Positions 57,183 through 64,000 of a stretch of DNA of 64,000 nucleotides are shown here, one piece after another. The DNA comes from Acanthopleuribacter pedis (GTDB lineage Bacteria > Acidobacteriota > Holophagae > Acanthopleuribacterales > Acanthopleuribacteraceae). Position numbers and translations under genes: made by a program. Position 1 is the first letter of the stretch. Every line of letters begins with the position of its first letter. The notes under the pieces were generated by a model that saw only the letters and a program-made list of their open reading frames with translations, was not told the origin of the DNA and made no database searches. The DNA lies in contig NZ_JAFREP010000012.1 of assembly GCF_017377855.1 (NCBI RefSeq), positions 1-64,000 of the forward strand, in the 5' to 3' direction.

Positions 57183-57896
57183 ATGAAAATTCGATTTCTG
57201 ATGATTGTGCTTAGTTTAATGGTCCTTGTTCCCGCGGGCACCGCCCAGGTCCGCGAAACCTTCGCCAACGATGCCTACCGCGGCAAAACCGACGCCAATG
57301 TGATCATTGTGCGCGGGCGTGGTGAGGTGAAGGCTGTTCCCGACATCGCCACCTTCAACGTGGGTGTCGAAACCGAAGACGCCAACGCCTCGGTCGCAAT
57401 TTCTACCAACGCGATTCGAGCCAACCAAATCCATTCGGTTTTAACGAGCAACGGCATTGCCGCGGAAGACATTCGTACCTCGGAATACAACGTTTATCCC
57501 GTATATAACAACGGTTCGAGCAGCATCCGCGGCTACCGTGTCAACAACACCATTGCCGTGGTGGTGCGCGATGTTTCTGCACTTGGACAACTCTTGGATA
57601 CGTTAATTAGTTCCGGTGCGAACCGTTTTTATGGTATTAATTTTGCGGTATCCAACGCCAACCAGCTACGCGAACAAGCGATGGCTGAAGCGGTCGTCGA
57701 TGCGCGCGCCCAAGCCACGTTGCTGGCGCAGGCCGCCGGGGTCACCCTCGGGCAGGTCCGAGCCATCGAACCGCAAACAACCCATTACCCAAGTTTTGAT
57801 CGTAATGAATCCTCCTCGTTTGACAGCAGTACGCCGATTGCGACCGGTTCCAACACGATCATTGCCGACGTAGCCGTCATTTTTGAAATACAGTAG
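57183..57896 (+). CDS. Periplasmic SIMPL-domain (DUF541) protein
   Basis: 237 aa with an N-terminal signal peptide (hydrophobic core LMIVLSLMVLVPA, cleavage near TAQ). The mature protein follows the SIMPL/DUF541 family: VIIVRGRGEVKAVPDIATF, LTSNGIAAEDIRTSEYNVYP, GYRVNNTIAVVVRD and the typical LREQAMAEAVVDARAQATLLA. Members are periplasmic or outer-membrane proteins of uncertain role (E. coli YggE lowers oxidative stress). The ATG at 57183 has GGGAGG 7 bases upstream. It is followed by a hairpin-rich stretch ending in a terminator. Confidence 0.9.
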   Translation: MKIRFLMIVLSLMVLVPAGTAQVRETFANDAYRGKTDANVIIVRGRGEVKAVPDIATFNVGVETEDANASVAISTNAIRANQIHSVLTSNGIAAEDIRTSEYNVYPVYNNGSSSIRGYRVNNTIAVVVRDVSALGQLLDTLISSGANRFYGINFAVSNANQLREQAMAEAVVDARAQATLLAQAAGVTLGQVRAIEPQTTHYPSFDRNESSSFDSSTPIATGSNTIIADVAVIFEIQ

Positions 57897-57904
57897 GGCC
57901 GCCG

Positions 57905-58200
57905 TTTAAGGGCCGGTGACCCTAGTGTGGTCTCGTGGAAACGAGGCCGCGAACCAGTGGGACCACTTTGAGCGGTTGTCCCACGGGTCGGAACCTCTGA
58001 TTGATGCGAAAGCGGCGTTTGCCAGAGCGCCGTCAAGGGATCGCGTCAATCACACCAGCAAGGTTCCGTCGCACGGAGCCAAACGCGCGCGGACTAGGTG
58101 TTGTGCAACGAGCGCCGTTTGGTGGACGTGTCCACTGCGCATATTTCATGGAATGCGCAAATCTCCTCGACCCCGCCGGATTTCGGCGGGGTTTTTTTTC
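57905..58200 (+). ncRNA. Candidate structured RNA ending in a terminator
   Basis: About 290 bases with no protein-like frame but many local hairpins. GGTCTCGT-GGAA-ACGAGGCC (about 57928-57947) has a GNRA-type loop. GTGGGAC...GTCCCAC lies just after it, CGGCG...CGCCG near 58015-58035, GGTTCCGT-CGC-ACGGAGCC near 58065-58083, and GCGCAT...ATGCGC near 58136-58157. A strong intrinsic terminator closes the block. It may be a long structured 3'UTR of the SIMPL gene or an independent RNA. I do not find RNase P, SRP or tmRNA hallmarks. Confidence 0.35.
58171..58199 (+). terminator. Strong intrinsic terminator
   Basis: An 8-bp GC stem, CCCCGCCG paired with CGGCGGGG, around a 5-nt loop, followed by eight T residues. 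It lies 275 bases after the SIMPL stop codon. Confidence 0.93.
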
Positions 58201-58399
58201 GATCTGTTTTGAAACGGTTCTAGTTAAGTGTTTATGTTTTAAATGGTTTTGTTGGTTTTTCTATGGTTCTTTTTATCTTGATTGGGCGACGATCTGCTAC
58301 TTTGAAGGGGTGATACGGAAGAGTTAATTCATCAAGTCTTCAATGGATTACTTGTGCATGTTTGTTGTTGAAGGGCTTGTTTGACAAGATGCCGATAGC

Positions 58400-58635
58400 T
58401 AGCCCACATTTCTCACAAGGATTCGTCGCGAGAAGCTGAAAGCCTTGTGAATACAAAGATTACGACCAAGCCACGGCGCAAGGGTCCGACCATTCGCGGG
58501 GCCGACCTTTCGGCGTAGCAGCTGAGGCGAAGGCGGCTGGACCGAGCAATGCGGATGGCCGCCCCGCGGAAGGCCGCCCCCTCGTAATCGCATGGCTTGC
58601 CCCGTAGCAGAATTCCTTGTGAGAAATGCGGGCTA
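58400..58635. repeat. MITE-like element B2 (inverted copy of B1)
   Basis: 236 bp bounded by TAGCCC(A/G)CATTTCTCACAAGG inverted ends. Its left ~65 bases match the right end of the 38100-38280 element and its right end matches that element's left end, so it is inserted in the opposite orientation. It also has an extra GC-rich interior. It ends two bases before the stop codon of the phosphoesterase gene. Confidence 0.8.
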
Positions 58636-58637
58636 GT

Positions 58638-60626
58638 TCAGCGTGGTTGTTTCACTTGGGTGCTGCTTTGTTGTTGCAGCCATTGGATCAGGGCTTCGCG
58701 GCGGCCGATATCGACAGGGTGGGCGTCGTTGAGTAAGGTGGCGAAGGGTGGGCTGTGCTGCCGGCGGTTGGTGGCCGTGACGATGCGATAAAAACGCTTG
58801 CCGACGGTTGTTCCCGCTTTGAAGTGGATCTTGGCTTCGGTTTCCCGGCTGAGCCGGGCGAGTTGTTCGGCATCAACAAGGGTGGTGAACAAGCGGTCTT
58901 CGCCCGGAAGTACGACAAGGAGATGGGCCGGGGTAATGTTGCCCGCGGGGAGGCCTGCCGCGATTTCGCCCGGGTGGAATAAGGCGGCTTCGGCCTCGGG
59001 GGCCGCCTGGAGCCATGCGGCGGCGACCCAATCCTGCAAGATGGGGTTCGCGGCGTCCAAGCCGTGTTGGGCCTGTCCGATGGTGCGGAACAGTTCGGCG
59101 TCCGCCTCGCGGCGTTTTTGTGTGACCAGTGCCGCCACGGTTGGATCGGTCAAACCCGATTGATTGGCGACCAGTTCCGCTTCGACGTGGGTTATCTCGC
59201 CGTGTACGCGGTCGACGCGCAGATCGATGCGGGCGTAATGGCGCATGAACCCGCCCGCTTCAATAATCGGCACCCCCGCCACCACCTCGTTGCGCAGGTG
59301 GTTGCAATGACCCCCCGCGACCAAGGCGATGTCCAGTGCCGCGAAGGTTTCGGCCATGGGACCCAATTGGTCCGCGCACATGTGGGCGATCACGATCACG
59401 ATCTCGGCACCGTGACGACGCACCCTCGGCACCACGTCGCGTAGGGCGGTTTCGCTGTCCGCAAAGTCGAGTCCGCGCAGGCGCAACGGATGGGCCAATT
59501 GCTCTGTTTCACGGGTCGTGAGGCCGACAATACCGACTTGAACGCCGTTGACGGGCCGGATGGTGAAAGGCTGGATGAACGACGGCTGTAAGCCGTTGGG
59601 TAAGGTGACATTGGCGGAGAGCAGCGGAAAGGCCGCCTCTTCAGCGCGACGTTGCAAGGCGGGGAAGCCGAAATCCAGTTCGTGGTTGCCCAGCGCGGCG
59701 GCGTGGTAACCCATGGCATTCATGATTTCGGTCATGGCGGCGCCGCGGCTCCAGTTGGATTGCGCCGGGCCGGTCCACATATCGCCGCCGGAGAGAATCA
59801 GGAAGGGGCCGTCGGCGTGGTAACCCTCGCGTTCGCGCCACATGGCGGCGAGTCCGGCCGCGCCGTCGCCGTGTTCGTCCGCGAACATAAACCCGTGTTC
59901 GTCGTTGGTGAATAGGATGGTGAGATCGCGTACGTCGCCCGTTTCCGCGCTGCCGGCCGGCAGCGCAAGGGTGGTTAACGCAATGGGGGCACGACCGGTC
60001 TGCATTGGGAACGCCAGCCCCGTGACCAGCAAAGGTTGGTCGGCCTGAATGATCCAATAATCGCCTGTCCCCAGGCCCTCCGGCCCATGGGAAAGCACCG
60101 CCAGGTGTTTGTGGTTCGGCGCGAGGTTCGTCACCAGGGTCGTTTGGGCGACTGGGGTACCGTCGGCACGGAAATGGGTACTGGTGATGTTTGTGGGGAC
60201 TGTTCCGCCGTTAATGCAAGCCAGCCCGTGGATGGCGTCGGGGTGGTAGCTGAAGATCTGCCGGCGTGCGGCGGGCGTGTTGGTGGGAATGCGTGTGACC
60301 GAACCGTCGGCACCGCGGAAAGCGGCGAACCCGACGAGGCTGGGCGAAGCCTCTAGGGTGACGTGGGTTATCGGAAGGCCGCGAAACAAGGTGGCCGCGG
60401 AGGTGGTGGTCGTGTGGTTGCCGGCCAGAGTACCGCGGATGCTGCCGAGTTCGCGGCCGTCGGCGTCAAAGCCGGTGCAGCGGTAGGATTGGGGTTCTTG
60501 ACCGCGGTTGACCAACAGCAGGTGGGCTGAGAAGGCACCCGAGGTCGGAAGATGGGCGATCCGCCGGGGTTCAGCCCGCGCGGCGAAACAGGTTAATCCA
60601 ATTAAAAACCAAAGCTTCCAATGCAT
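58638..60626 (-). CDS. Secreted 5'-nucleotidase-type metallophosphoesterase
   Basis: 662 aa with a signal peptide (WKLWFLIGLTCFAARA). Residues ~20-235 form a beta-rich N-terminal domain, IAHLPTSGAFSAHLLLVNRG onward, resembling immunoglobulin-like modules rather than nucleotidase. The calcineurin-like domain then shows ILFTNDEHG (~245), LSGGDMWTGP, AALGNHELDFG, IAHMCADQLGP and VAGGHCNHL, the five metal-site motifs of UshA-family enzymes. The 5'-nucleotidase C-terminal domain occupies ~470-662. The ATG at 60626 gives the signal peptide directly (a TTG two codons earlier is possible). It hydrolyses nucleotides or nucleotide-sugars outside the cytoplasm. Substrate not determined. Confidence 0.87.
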   Translation of the reverse strand: MHWKLWFLIGLTCFAARAEPRRIAHLPTSGAFSAHLLLVNRGQEPQSYRCTGFDADGRELGSIRGTLAGNHTTTTSAATLFRGLPITHVTLEASPSLVGFAAFRGADGSVTRIPTNTPAARRQIFSYHPDAIHGLACINGGTVPTNITSTHFRADGTPVAQTTLVTNLAPNHKHLAVLSHGPEGLGTGDYWIIQADQPLLVTGLAFPMQTGRAPIALTTLALPAGSAETGDVRDLTILFTNDEHGFMFADEHGDGAAGLAAMWREREGYHADGPFLILSGGDMWTGPAQSNWSRGAAMTEIMNAMGYHAAALGNHELDFGFPALQRRAEEAAFPLLSANVTLPNGLQPSFIQPFTIRPVNGVQVGIVGLTTRETEQLAHPLRLRGLDFADSETALRDVVPRVRRHGAEIVIVIAHMCADQLGPMAETFAALDIALVAGGHCNHLRNEVVAGVPIIEAGGFMRHYARIDLRVDRVHGEITHVEAELVANQSGLTDPTVAALVTQKRREADAELFRTIGQAQHGLDAANPILQDWVAAAWLQAAPEAEAALFHPGEIAAGLPAGNITPAHLLVVLPGEDRLFTTLVDAEQLARLSRETEAKIHFKAGTTVGKRFYRIVTATNRRQHSPPFATLLNDAHPVDIGRREALIQWLQQQSSTQVKQPR

Positions 60627-60963
60627 AGACAACTCGCGGCGGGTGATGAAAGGGGCATCAGATCACGTCCGCGTGAGCCGTTGATTTTAAATGGGTTGGT
60701 TTTGCTTGAAGAAGGGGTGAGCCGTTGATGACCTGTTTACCACTGCATCATAAAGGGGATCCGCGTTGGTGGTGGGGACTGCCTTTCCACTCAGAAAGAA
60801 GCTTGAAAAGAAACGGTTTAGGTTTCGAATAGACGGGGCGGTCCGCTCGGTTGTGTTCATGAAAAACGCCAACGGGCTAGATGAAGGCGCGCCGGACGAA
60901 AATAACAAAAAGCCGCCGGCTGCGAGAATCGATAAGGTGGAAGGGCTTGGCGTTGTAGCGGGC
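60627..60963. other. Intergenic region between phosphoesterase and membrane paralogues
   Basis: 337 bases, no convincing gene or repeat. A short plus-strand frame near 60766 has a charged, unpatterned translation and no ribosome-binding site, so I leave it out. Confidence 0.5.
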
Positions 60964-61977
60964 TTATCCGAGTAACAACTTGATTAAAAGAAAGATACCG
61001 AGGAAACACAAGATGAGCCATTTCAGATGAGGATGACGACGATTGAGCAAGTCTTGGCGATGGCGAATGGTCAACACGGAAAGCGGGGCGCTCCCTTCTC
61101 GGAAAACGTCTTGGTCGAAGTCCTTGGTTTGCAGGTCGCTGATAAGCTGACGGCTTCTAAGCAGTCCCCGCGCCTGGCAAATTTGGCTGAGAAACCCAAA
61201 AACCACGACGAGCAATTCAAAGACAAAGGCACCAAAAACCAAGGACATATCAAAGAGGAAGGGGATTTGGTGCTGCAGCTCCATGTAGCGGGTCAATAAA
61301 AAGAGGGGGATACAGAAGGTGAACGCAAACATAATATGGAGCGTCGCTGGGATTGAGCAAAGATGGGCAACCGTGATGGTTTTCCGCTTTGAGCGAAGTA
61401 GGAGGAGGAGTGCAAGCCAGGTGCAAGCAAGGGTTGCCAATGCGAGGAGAACGAGGTGCAGGGTGGGGCGACCCCAGGTGATGTTGCCCCGTGGGTCGAT
61501 GGAAACGGGTTCATGGTCGGGCAGCAGGGTTAACGCCGGGATCACAATCAGTGCGGCGTTAAGCAGGAGGGGCGCCGCCAGGTATTTTGGGAAACTGGGT
61601 TCGAGTTGGGGGTTGTGGTCGTTCACGTGTGCGACGAGTTCGGCCGTTCGCTGCTCGACCAGCATGCGATGGCGAAACATCACAAATATGATTAAGATAG
61701 CCCCGCCAATCATGTTGACCCACATACCGGTTCCAATGGGCTCAATCGGGTGCGTGTTGGGCTGTCCGGCGACATAAACCATCACCGCGAGATGGGTGAT
61801 GATTAAACCCGCGGCCAGGCCGATCCAGATCTTTGTCCAAAGATTGTTTGGGTTTTCCCTCGTTTCCATCGGTACCAGGAAATGGTGGCCGTCGGCATTG
61901 CAATAACCTGGCAACAACAGCCAAAATTTTTGACTGATGGAAACCAAGATATAAATGGCCAGTATTCCGTTTGTCAT
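60964..61977 (-). CDS. Polytopic membrane protein, tandem paralogue 2
   Basis: 337 aa, six or seven hydrophobic helices. It opens MTNGILAIYILVSISQKFWL, has a soluble turn with GYCNADGHHFLVP, then WIGLAAGLIITHLAVMVYVAG and WVNMIGGAILIIFVMFRHR. Later motifs are SIDPRGNITWG, LLLLRSKRKTITVAHLCSIPATLH and a final HLKWLILCFLGIFLL. The neighbouring protein at 62090 shares each of these landmarks in the same order and the same length, so the two are tandem duplicates. No family or function recognised. GGGAGG lies 7 bases before the ATG at 61977; the frame upstream of it has no support. Confidence 0.8.
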   Translation of the reverse strand: MTNGILAIYILVSISQKFWLLLPGYCNADGHHFLVPMETRENPNNLWTKIWIGLAAGLIITHLAVMVYVAGQPNTHPIEPIGTGMWVNMIGGAILIIFVMFRHRMLVEQRTAELVAHVNDHNPQLEPSFPKYLAAPLLLNAALIVIPALTLLPDHEPVSIDPRGNITWGRPTLHLVLLALATLACTWLALLLLLRSKRKTITVAHLCSIPATLHIMFAFTFCIPLFLLTRYMELQHQIPFLFDMSLVFGAFVFELLVVVFGFLSQICQARGLLRSRQLISDLQTKDFDQDVFREGSAPLSVLTIRHRQDLLNRRHPHLKWLILCFLGIFLLIKLLLG

Positions 61978-62089
61978 GGGCGCACCTCCCTCAAAATCGG
62001 CCGATAACGACATCAAACCATGTGAATAACCGATACGGCGCCGGCCGGCGTCTTGAAGGGAAAACCTTGGTCGCAAAACGATGCAGGGT

Positions 62090-63103
62090 TCAACCGAACA
62101 TTTGGCTGAGGAACACCAGACTGAGGGTTCCGAGCAGGAGCAACCATTTGAAATGGGGGTGATGGAAATTGGCGGATTCGCCGCGGCCGAATCGCGTGAC
62201 AAAGGATAAGGGATCGCTGCTTTTGTTGTAGGTACCCGCCAAAACATCCTCGGGAGAAATTGCCGCGATCAGATTGTATTGGTTCAGTGTGGTTTTTGAC
62301 AGGCAAATTTGGGTAAGGAAACCCCACACCAAAAGCGGCAATTCAAAAACGAAGGCGAGGAAAAGGGTGGCCATGGTGGCGATAAAGGGGATGCTGGTTT
62401 GAAGATCGCTGTAGGCGGAAAGCGAAAGCAGGGCGATGCACACCAAGAAGCTGTGCAAGAGGTGTAGGGTCGCGGGCACCGAGCACAGGTGGGTGACGGT
62501 CAGCGTTTGCCGTTTTGAGCGAAATAACAGCAGGAGAAAACCCCAGGTTAGTGTCAGCGCGGTGATGGAAATCAGCATGTGTTGCCAGGTGGGGGCGCCC
62601 CAGGTGATTGCGCCGTTTGGGTCGATTGAAAGCGGGATGCGGTCGGGTAACACCGTGAACGCGGCGATGAGGAGGAGGGCCGCGTTAAAAATTAGCGGGG
62701 CGAACAGGCTCGGGGGGAAGCTGACTTCCAGTCGCGGGTTGAGCGCGCCTACCATGTCGGCAAGTTGTTCGTGGTTTTGGCGAAGCAACGCGCGGTGACG
62801 CCACGGCACCAAAGCAAACAGCAGGCCGCCGCCGATGAAATTAACCCATAAAGCGGTACTCAGTGGTTGGATGGGGTGAACCCCTGGCTGTCGGCCGACG
62901 AACCAAAGGATGCCGAGGTGGGCAAGGGTTAGGCCGACTGCCAGAACCACCCAAACGCTTGGCCTGCGGTCGGGCCGCGACCCGGTGGGTTGGTCGGGTA
63001 CCAAAAACCGGTGGCCGTCGAAATGGATGTAACCAGGCGTGAAGAACCAGGCTTTTTGGCAGACGGAAACCAGCAAATAAATCGTCAACCAATCGTTGTG
63101 CAT
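62090..63103 (-). CDS. Polytopic membrane protein, tandem paralogue 1
   Basis: 337 aa, the same length as the downstream paralogue. Shared landmarks: TIYLLVSVCQKAWF, GYIHFDGHRFLVPDQP, WVNFIGGGLLF, SIDPNGAITWGAPT, LLLFRSKRQTLTVTHLCSVP, FVFELPLLVWGFLTQIC and a final HFKWLLLLGTLSLVF. Conserved charged or polar residues inside the helices (HLCS.PATLH) suggest a transport or redox role rather than a simple anchor, but nothing can be named. Starts at the ATG at 63103 with GGAGG upstream. It probably forms an operon with its paralogue (112-base gap). Confidence 0.8.
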   Translation of the reverse strand: MHNDWLTIYLLVSVCQKAWFFTPGYIHFDGHRFLVPDQPTGSRPDRRPSVWVVLAVGLTLAHLGILWFVGRQPGVHPIQPLSTALWVNFIGGGLLFALVPWRHRALLRQNHEQLADMVGALNPRLEVSFPPSLFAPLIFNAALLLIAAFTVLPDRIPLSIDPNGAITWGAPTWQHMLISITALTLTWGFLLLLFRSKRQTLTVTHLCSVPATLHLLHSFLVCIALLSLSAYSDLQTSIPFIATMATLFLAFVFELPLLVWGFLTQICLSKTTLNQYNLIAAISPEDVLAGTYNKSSDPLSFVTRFGRGESANFHHPHFKWLLLLGTLSLVFLSQMFG

Positions 63104-63175
63104 GGTTCGGCCTCCTCTTCGTCCTTTCGGCCGAAGAGCGAAGGGTGTCAAGCGTGGGTAGGCGGGAGAAATGAC

Positions 63176-63212
63176 AAAAACCCCTCATCCGCCGCGGCGG
63201 TGAGGGGTTCTT
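63176..63212 (-). terminator. Terminator of cysK
   Basis: Minus strand: ACCCCTCA pairs with TGAGGGGT around a GC-rich interior that itself pairs (CCGCCGCGGCGG), followed by a T-rich run. It starts 23 bases beyond the cysK stop. Confidence 0.8.
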
Positions 63213-63234
63213 TTGCATTCGTTGTGTGGCCGGC

Positions 63235-64000
63235 TTAGACGGGCTGGAACATTTCGGCTTCGAAGAGGCCTTCGAAGAGTACGGAGCTGAGGTAACGTTC
63301 GCCGTTGCTGGGCACGATGACGACCACGCGATGACCCATGCCGGTGCCTTTTTCCACTGCGACTTCTTGAGCGACGCGGAAGGCGGCGGCCACGTTGGCG
63401 CCGGAGCTGATGCCGGCGAAGATGCCGTGTTTGGTAGCCAATTCACGGGAGGTGGCGACGGCGTCTTCAAGGCTGGATTGCTGAACGCTGTCGATGATGT
63501 TGGTGTCGAGAATGGAAGGCACGAAACCCGCGCCGATCCCTTGAATTTTGTGTGGGCCGGGGCCACCGCCGCTGAGCACGGGCGAACCGTCGGGTTCCAC
63601 GGCAACCAACTTGATGCCGGCAATTTTTTCTTTGAGGTACGCGCCGGTACCCGCGAGGGTGCCGCCGGTGCCGACGCCGACCACGAGGGCGTCGAGTTGA
63701 CCATCGGTGTCGGCTTCAATTTCAGGACCGGTGGTTTCGTAGTGAATTTGTGCGTTGGCTTGGTTGTCGAATTGCAGGGTTTGGAAGCCGCCTTGCTCTT
63801 CGGCGATGTCCTTGGCTTTTGCGATGGCGCCTTTCATACCTTCCTTCCCCGGGGTCAGCACGAGTTCGGCACCGTAGCCTTTCAAAATTTTGCGGCGCTC
63901 CATGGACATGGAGTCAGGCATGGTCAGAATCAGGCGGTAACCGCGTGCGGCCGCGATCATGGCCAGGCCGATGCCGGTATTACCGCTGGTTGCTTCAACG
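63235..64000 (-). CDS. cysK: Cysteine synthase A (partial, N-terminus outside window)
   Basis: C-terminal ~255 residues of O-acetylserine sulfhydrylase, which makes cysteine from O-acetylserine and sulfide with PLP. The fragment begins in the substrate loop, EATSGNTGIGLAMIAAARGY, then TMPDSMSMERRKILKGYGAELVLTPG, the PLP-phosphate loop GVGTGGTLAGTGAYLK, and IFAGISSGANVAAA. All are CysK hallmarks. The gene continues past position 64000. It has its own terminator. Confidence 0.96.
   Translation of the reverse strand, partial: VEATSGNTGIGLAMIAAARGYRLILTMPDSMSMERRKILKGYGAELVLTPGKEGMKGAIAKAKDIAEEQGGFQTLQFDNQANAQIHYETTGPEIEADTDGQLDALVVGVGTGGTLAGTGAYLKEKIAGIKLVAVEPDGSPVLSGGGPGPHKIQGIGAGFVPSILDTNIIDSVQQSSLEDAVATSRELATKHGIFAGISSGANVAAAFRVAQEVAVEKGTGMGHRVVVIVPSNGERYLSSVLFEGLFEAEMFQPV

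Overview
This window comes from a moderately GC-rich (roughly 55-60% by eye) Gram-negative bacterium with a secretory envelope and a large accessory gene load. Several features recall Acidobacteriota of the Acanthopleuribacter/Holophagae type or myxobacteria: a giant NRPS, a Hanks kinase fused to a STAND ATPase and WD40 propellers, a GAF-headed type II/IV secretion ATPase, and many small palindromic repeats. No rRNA, tRNA or marker gene is present, so the assignment is inference only.

Layout. 1-2.3 kb: a two-gene ABC-2 exporter on the minus strand. 2.3-3.1 kb: hairpin-rich dispersed repeats. 3.1-6.3 kb: an acidic orphan protein and a GAF-GspE/PilB ATPase. 6.4-12.4 kb: a 2029-residue kinase/TIR-like/STAND/WD40 protein. 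12.7-15.6 kb: a lower-GC three-gene operon that matches an ABC-three-component (ABC-3C) conflict system. 16-18 kb: small secreted, membrane and NTF2-like proteins. 17.9-18.9 kb: a Panacea-domain antitoxin overlapping a two-TM membrane protein (putative PanAT pair). With the kinase/STAND protein and ABC-3C this makes 6.4-18.9 kb look like a defence-rich segment.

19-37.7 kb: one 6213-residue NRPS with order (degenerate lipoyl-like)-AL-KR-PCP / Cy-A-PCP x3 / Cy-A(dead)-Ox-PCP. The three intact A domains show cysteine-type signature residues. The line therefore predicts an acyl starter followed by consecutive azoline rings, with the last ring oxidised. It has no thioesterase.

38.6-40.7 kb: a GYF_2 protein, its paralogue and a DUF4336 protein. 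40.8-52.5 kb: a minus-strand array of eight genes: a truncated C-A NRPS-like protein, a small protein, an aldehyde dehydrogenase, a class III aminotransferase, a nitrilase-family amidohydrolase, an Orn/Lys/Arg decarboxylase, an ATP-grasp ligase and a C45-type Ntn acyltransferase/hydrolase. I cannot match this set to a known pathway. It could be a polyamine/GABA route run on ligase-protected intermediates, or a small natural-product cluster.

53.2-56.5 kb: a metal module with a His-rich repeat protein, a ZIP-permease fusion with a His-rich tail, and an ArsR/SmtB regulator that keeps the alpha-5 zinc site. 57.2-57.9 kb: a periplasmic SIMPL protein, followed by a ~290-nt hairpin-rich stretch ending in a strong terminator (candidate ncRNA). 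58.6-60.6 kb: a secreted 5'-nucleotidase-type phosphoesterase. 61-63.1 kb: two tandem 337-residue paralogous membrane proteins. 63.2 kb to the end: the C-terminal part of cysK.

Several MITE-like elements with terminal inverted repeats lie between genes, two of them 1-2 bases from a stop codon.
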